The translations under genes and the position numbers were made by a program. From NCBI GenBank assembly GCA_014885115.2, contig WKLE02001167.1, forward strand, positions 1-10,588: a stretch of 10,588 bases of DNA, in the 5' to 3' direction. Positions 8,355 through 10,588 of this stretch are shown in pieces. The notes under the pieces were generated by a model. That model had not been told where the DNA came from, did no database searches, and was given only the letters and a program-made list of their open reading frames with translations. The DNA comes from Asterionellopsis glacialis. Taxonomy: Eukaryota; Bacillariophyta; Plagiogrammaphyceae; Rhaphoneidales; Asterionellopsidaceae. Position 1 is the first letter of the stretch. Every line of letters begins with the position of its first letter.

Positions 8355-9011
8355 GGTAGAGAGGCTACTTGTGGTTCCTGTTTGAAAACAGAGGATAGCA
8401 TAAGCAGAGTCTTGTTATGTTTGTTATGTAGAAAGCCACAACATGGTGCTTATTCCAGAAGAATGATATCTCAGGACAAAGTAGTAGCACAATGGGCCTA
8501 CAAATTTTCTGTTCAGTATGAAGACACACATCCCTTCTTGGTTGTATGCAAGATATGCGATGAAAACCGTCTTGCACCCATGTGTTGCAATGCAAGAAAA
8601 GGTGGTGAATATCCCTGGGAATTTCCAGTGGTATGTTTCCAGTAAAAGCATTTCATCTGCAATAATGATGTATGTAAATGCATTGAATGCAAAAATCCAG
8701 TTCATCCACAATGTGCCAAATGGATATTTGATGACAAAGAAAATACTAGCACTTCCCGTTTGCAACTGTGTTGGTCTTCTTGTTCCATCAAAAAGGACCT
8801 TAGTCAAAAAGATGAGAAGTATTTTTCCAATGCAAATAGAAAAGTAACAGTTCTCTATAACTCTAGAAGAAAAGGAGCTGGTGTTGAAGTAAATGATAAA
8901 TTTAAGCAAATGCATGCTGTAGAGAAATTCTTGAAATTGTCAGTTGAGACAGAGGAAATGTTCAAGCATATTTCAAGACGTGTCCCCTTGATTGGTCCTG
9001 AAGAACTTCAT
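8355..9011 (+). pseudogene. Two Cys/His-rich PHD-like zinc fingers
   Basis: PHD fingers (C4HC3) usually read histone tails. The frame is open apart from a TAA at 8643-8645. Finger 1 reads C-x2-C (codons 8370-8381), then C-x2-C-x4-H-x2-Y, then C-x2-C (8547-8558). This fits C4HC3 except that Tyr (TAT, 8451-8453) replaces the sixth ligand, one G-to-A change from Cys. Finger 2 reads CIECKNPVHPQC (C-x2-C-x4-H-x2-C), with further Cys upstream (ICNNDVC, or MCC near 8580) and CWSSC at 8769-8783. The TAA falls between the fingers. After finger 2 comes a Lys-rich helical stretch, then TGA at 9012-9014 and the protease in the same frame. The exact fold could be another cross-braced type such as RING. 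Confidence 0.58.
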
Positions 9012-9056
9012 TGATTTGTTGATATTCCTAAAGATTATTATCGAGAATAGAAAGAC

Positions 9057-9527
9057 ATGCAAGAAGATGAAGTCATGCAAACTGCAACAATTGACAAATT
9101 GTTAGCATCACCAAGTGCCAGTCATTATGCACCAAAGTACGTTAGTGGTCAATTTTTGAATACTGAAGAAATATTTGAATTGGGCTACAAAGCAGCATAC
9201 TTCCCTCTTTGTAAAGGCTTCCATTGGTTTGGTGTCTACTGTTGGAAGGAAGGAACCAAAGTAAATTTTAATATTATTGATTCAGGAGGAAAATGCTTTG
9301 CAGATCCTGATTATACAACACGCTTAATCCATCATATATTGAAAATGGGAGATGCAGCTGAAGAAATTCATTTCAAGGAACTACCACAAAATATTCGTGG
9401 CCAAAGAGATGGCTCAAGTTGTGGAGTTCATCAATGCTGTTTCATGGAAGACATTGCTTTATCTAAATCTGACTGGATGGTAAAGCAGTATTCAAAAGAA
9501 GATATGGAAGACTACAGACAATCCTAA
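9057..9527 (+). CDS. Ulp1/SENP-like (C48) cysteine protease domain, catalytic residues intact
   Basis: C48 peptidases process ubiquitin-like proteins, and related domains occur in many transposon-encoded proteins. The open stretch encodes 156 aa from the ATG at 9057. The catalytic set is visible in order and spacing: His56 in GFHWFGV (9222-9224), Asp75 in IIDSGG (9279-9281), Gln116 in GQRDGSSCG (9402-9404) and Cys122 in SCGVHQC (9420-9422). The Gln lies six residues before the Cys, as in Ulp1. Ser replaces the usual Asp just before the Cys. The domain is compact, and its start is probably not a true initiator: the same frame extends upstream through TAG 9048-9050 and TGA 9012-9014 into the zinc-finger segment. 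It is best read as the surviving protease part of a larger protein. The protease call is firm; function in this copy is unproven. Confidence 0.82.
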   Translation: MQEDEVMQTATIDKLLASPSASHYAPKYVSGQFLNTEEIFELGYKAAYFPLCKGFHWFGVYCWKEGTKVNFNIIDSGGKCFADPDYTTRLIHHILKMGDAAEEIHFKELPQNIRGQRDGSSCGVHQCCFMEDIALSKSDWMVKQYSKEDMEDYRQS

Positions 9528-9877
9528 ATTTTGAGGAAAACCAAACTTTAGAGATAACTCAAGTTGATACACAAGAGAGTGACTATTTTATAAGATCATC
9601 AAGAGGAAAATAACCTACTACACTTTCTACTCCTACTGTACCCAGATGTAAGAAAGGAGTACAATGATTCAATAGTTGATGGTATTGAATTAGAGGAGAA
9701 TCAAGAAATACCATGGAGATGGCTAGAACAAAGACCATTGAAGAAAGAACAAGATGAAATAAAGAATATGACTGACTTTACCACAGATGGACAAGCTCCA
9801 GAACAATCAGAAGAAGCAGACAATGATGATGAGGAAAAATGGGCTGCAAAAAACATTTGAAAAAGTATACACCAACT

Positions 9878-10010
9878 AGAATTGTAAATGAAGTCAAGGA
9901 TCTTTTGAATACAGGGGAAAGAATTATAAACCCCCAGATTAAAGCACCAGCAAGATTGTCAGCTCAAGATTTAGAAAATTTGAGACTTCAGCATCAACAA
10001 GAAAAGGAAA
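9878..10010 (+). repeat. Diverged direct repeat, unit 1
   Basis: This unit encodes the pattern LLNTGERI, then KAPARLSAQDLENLRLQ, then QQEKE. It matches unit 2 at about 10441-10588 in both DNA and protein, with the same order of conserved blocks. Confidence 0.85.
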
Positions 10011-10440
10011 CAAGAAAGAAAATGAATACAGAAAAAGCACCACAATATAATATTACTGACAAATCCTTAATAAAAGAGTGTAAAGCAGAAGTGGACAATG
10101 CTGCAAAAGGATGCAGCAAAGAGGAACAAAAAGGAACTTTATCCAATTGTTGCACAAAGATATTTTGATGCACAATGGGAAGCTTACAGAAATGACCATT
10201 TAAGATATTGTGAGGAGAAATCTAGATGAGTTCAAGAAAGTCTTTAAATACAAAATCGATGCTCCACAGACTTGGAAGTCAGCCCACAGAAGAATAAATG
10301 AACTAGTTAGAGATAGGAAAAAGTTTTTGGATATGCTAAAAGCTGAAACAAAAATTCAATGTGGTGAACAAATAGTTAGCTTCAACTATATCCCTAAAAA
10401 ACAAATTCTGAGACAAAACTATTCCAAATAAAGTACCAGC

Positions 10441-10588
10441 AAGATTGATTGTATAAAGGAAGTCAGCAAACTCTTGAATACAGGAGAAAGAATCGTAAAG
10501 GCCCCTACTCCAAATAAAGCACCAGCAAGATTGACGGCTCATGAATTAGAAGATTTGAGAATTCAACGTCAACAAGAAAAGGAAGAAA
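10441..10588 (+). repeat. Diverged direct repeat, unit 2 (cut by the window end)
   Basis: This unit encodes LLNTGERI, then NKAPARLTAHELEDLRIQ, then QQEKE, parallel to unit 1 about 560 bases upstream. The 25 bases at 10510-10534 also match 10424-10448 with one mismatch, so a third, partial unit abuts this one. The array may continue beyond the window. Confidence 0.85.

Larger units (their letters stand above)
7075..10588 (+). pseudogene. Long disrupted coding region: GNAT-like, acidic linker, PHD-like fingers, Ulp1-like protease, repeat tail
   Basis: The plus strand holds a near-continuous series of open segments that change frame at least eight times but never leave a long non-coding gap. 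In order they encode an unassigned N-terminal part, a GNAT-like acetyltransferase fold, an acidic linker, two Cys/His fingers, a C48-type protease and a basic helical tail. In-frame stops within segments are TAG 7735-7737, TAA 8643-8645, TGA 9012-9014 and TAG 9048-9050. Several frame changes occur in single-base runs (A9 at 7425-7433, T6 at 7805-7810, A7 at 8297-8303). The DNA is clearly more AT-rich than the copia ORFs. The 5' end is cut by the retroelement boundary and the 3' end by the window. It may be an unclassified mobile-element protein or a decayed host gene. Uncorrected long-read indels could also mimic decay. Confidence 0.65.
9512..10588 (+). pseudogene. Basic, helical repeat-containing tail after the protease, several frames
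   Basis: Open segments continue across frame changes near 9505-9530, 9655, 9835, 10100-10140, 10215 and 10445. There is also an in-frame TAA near 9610. The encoded text is strongly charged and helical: a Glu/Gln-rich part, a Trp-containing part (IPWRWLEQRPL), an acidic patch (EEADNDDEEKW), then a Lys/Arg/Gln-rich region with LLNTGERI and KAPARL units. A part between the repeats reads TWKSAHRRINELVRDRKKF. The longest open pieces are 9839-10168 and about 10210-10431. No known domain is recognised. Its order suggests a C-terminal, perhaps nucleic-acid-binding tail of the same protein, and it runs off the window. Confidence 0.5.

Noticed and set aside
8631..8648. Short GTATGT...AG segment containing the TAA at 8643
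   Set aside because: Removing 18 bases would delete the stop and keep frame, but one match among several breaks that introns do not explain is not convincing.
8424..8915. Minus-strand open frame of 163 codons opposite the PHD-like fingers
   Set aside because: It is antisense to a segment with clear Cys/His motifs. Its residues are typical of reversed AT-rich coding DNA.
1627..9050. In-frame stops as a sign of C-to-T (methylation or RIP-like) mutation
   Set aside because: Every stop codon is one C-to-T step from CAA, CAG or CGA, so the pattern carries no information without aligned relatives. Only the TGA at 3338-3340 sits where I would guess Arg, and that is not enough.
1627..9050. Alternative genetic code (TGA as Cys, or TAA/TAG as Gln)
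   Set aside because: TGA as Cys would explain the zinc knuckle, but in-frame TAA and TAG also occur, TGA occurs where Cys is not indicated, and frame changes are common in both units. Decay or sequencing error explains all of these together.

Overview
This looks like a eukaryotic transposon-rich region. Two unrelated coding units meet near position 7090, on opposite strands and with different base composition. The minus strand (1 to about 7089) carries most of a Ty1/copia-type LTR retrotransposon. Its integrase and the region after it most resemble, from memory, the copia elements of diatoms and related lineages (motifs HPTLG, TPAARI and GIPQLHFDQL). That suggests a diatom, other stramenopile or similar marine eukaryote host. 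Relatives of such elements also occur in some animals, and the flanking DNA is distinctly more AT-rich, so the host is uncertain.

Read 5' to 3' on the minus strand, the element holds: a non-coding stretch that should contain the 5' LTR and leader (about 7089-6660); an intact 627-aa coiled-coil ORF (6659-4776); Gag ending in a CCHC zinc knuckle (4749-3356); an aspartic-protease region (3355-2985); an unusually long low-complexity linker (2984-1801); an HHCC zinc domain and DDE integrase (1800-829); and the integrase-RT connecting region (828-6). Reverse transcriptase, RNase H and the 3' LTR lie outside the window. Gag-Pol is broken by five in-frame stops (3953, 3338, 3065, 1882, 1627) and at least four frame changes. 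The upstream ORF has no break.

The plus strand (about 7090-10588) holds one long, decayed or error-ridden coding region. Its frame changes at least eight times, but the encoded segments follow a coherent domain order: a probable GNAT acetyltransferase fold, an acidic linker, two Cys/His-rich PHD-like fingers, a Ulp1/C48-type cysteine protease with all catalytic residues present, and a basic helical tail with repeated units that runs off the window. I recognise no transposase, recombinase or polymerase in it. It may be the protein of an unclassified mobile element or a decayed host gene family. Its reading frame is open up to about 7075, exactly where the retroelement's non-coding end appears to begin, so the copia element probably inserted into it.

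The most noteworthy points are the extra coiled-coil ORF upstream of Gag, the GNAT + PHD-like + Ulp1-like composition, a TGA codon that falls exactly on a zinc-knuckle cysteine, and the apparent nested junction. No tRNA, rRNA or CRISPR is seen.
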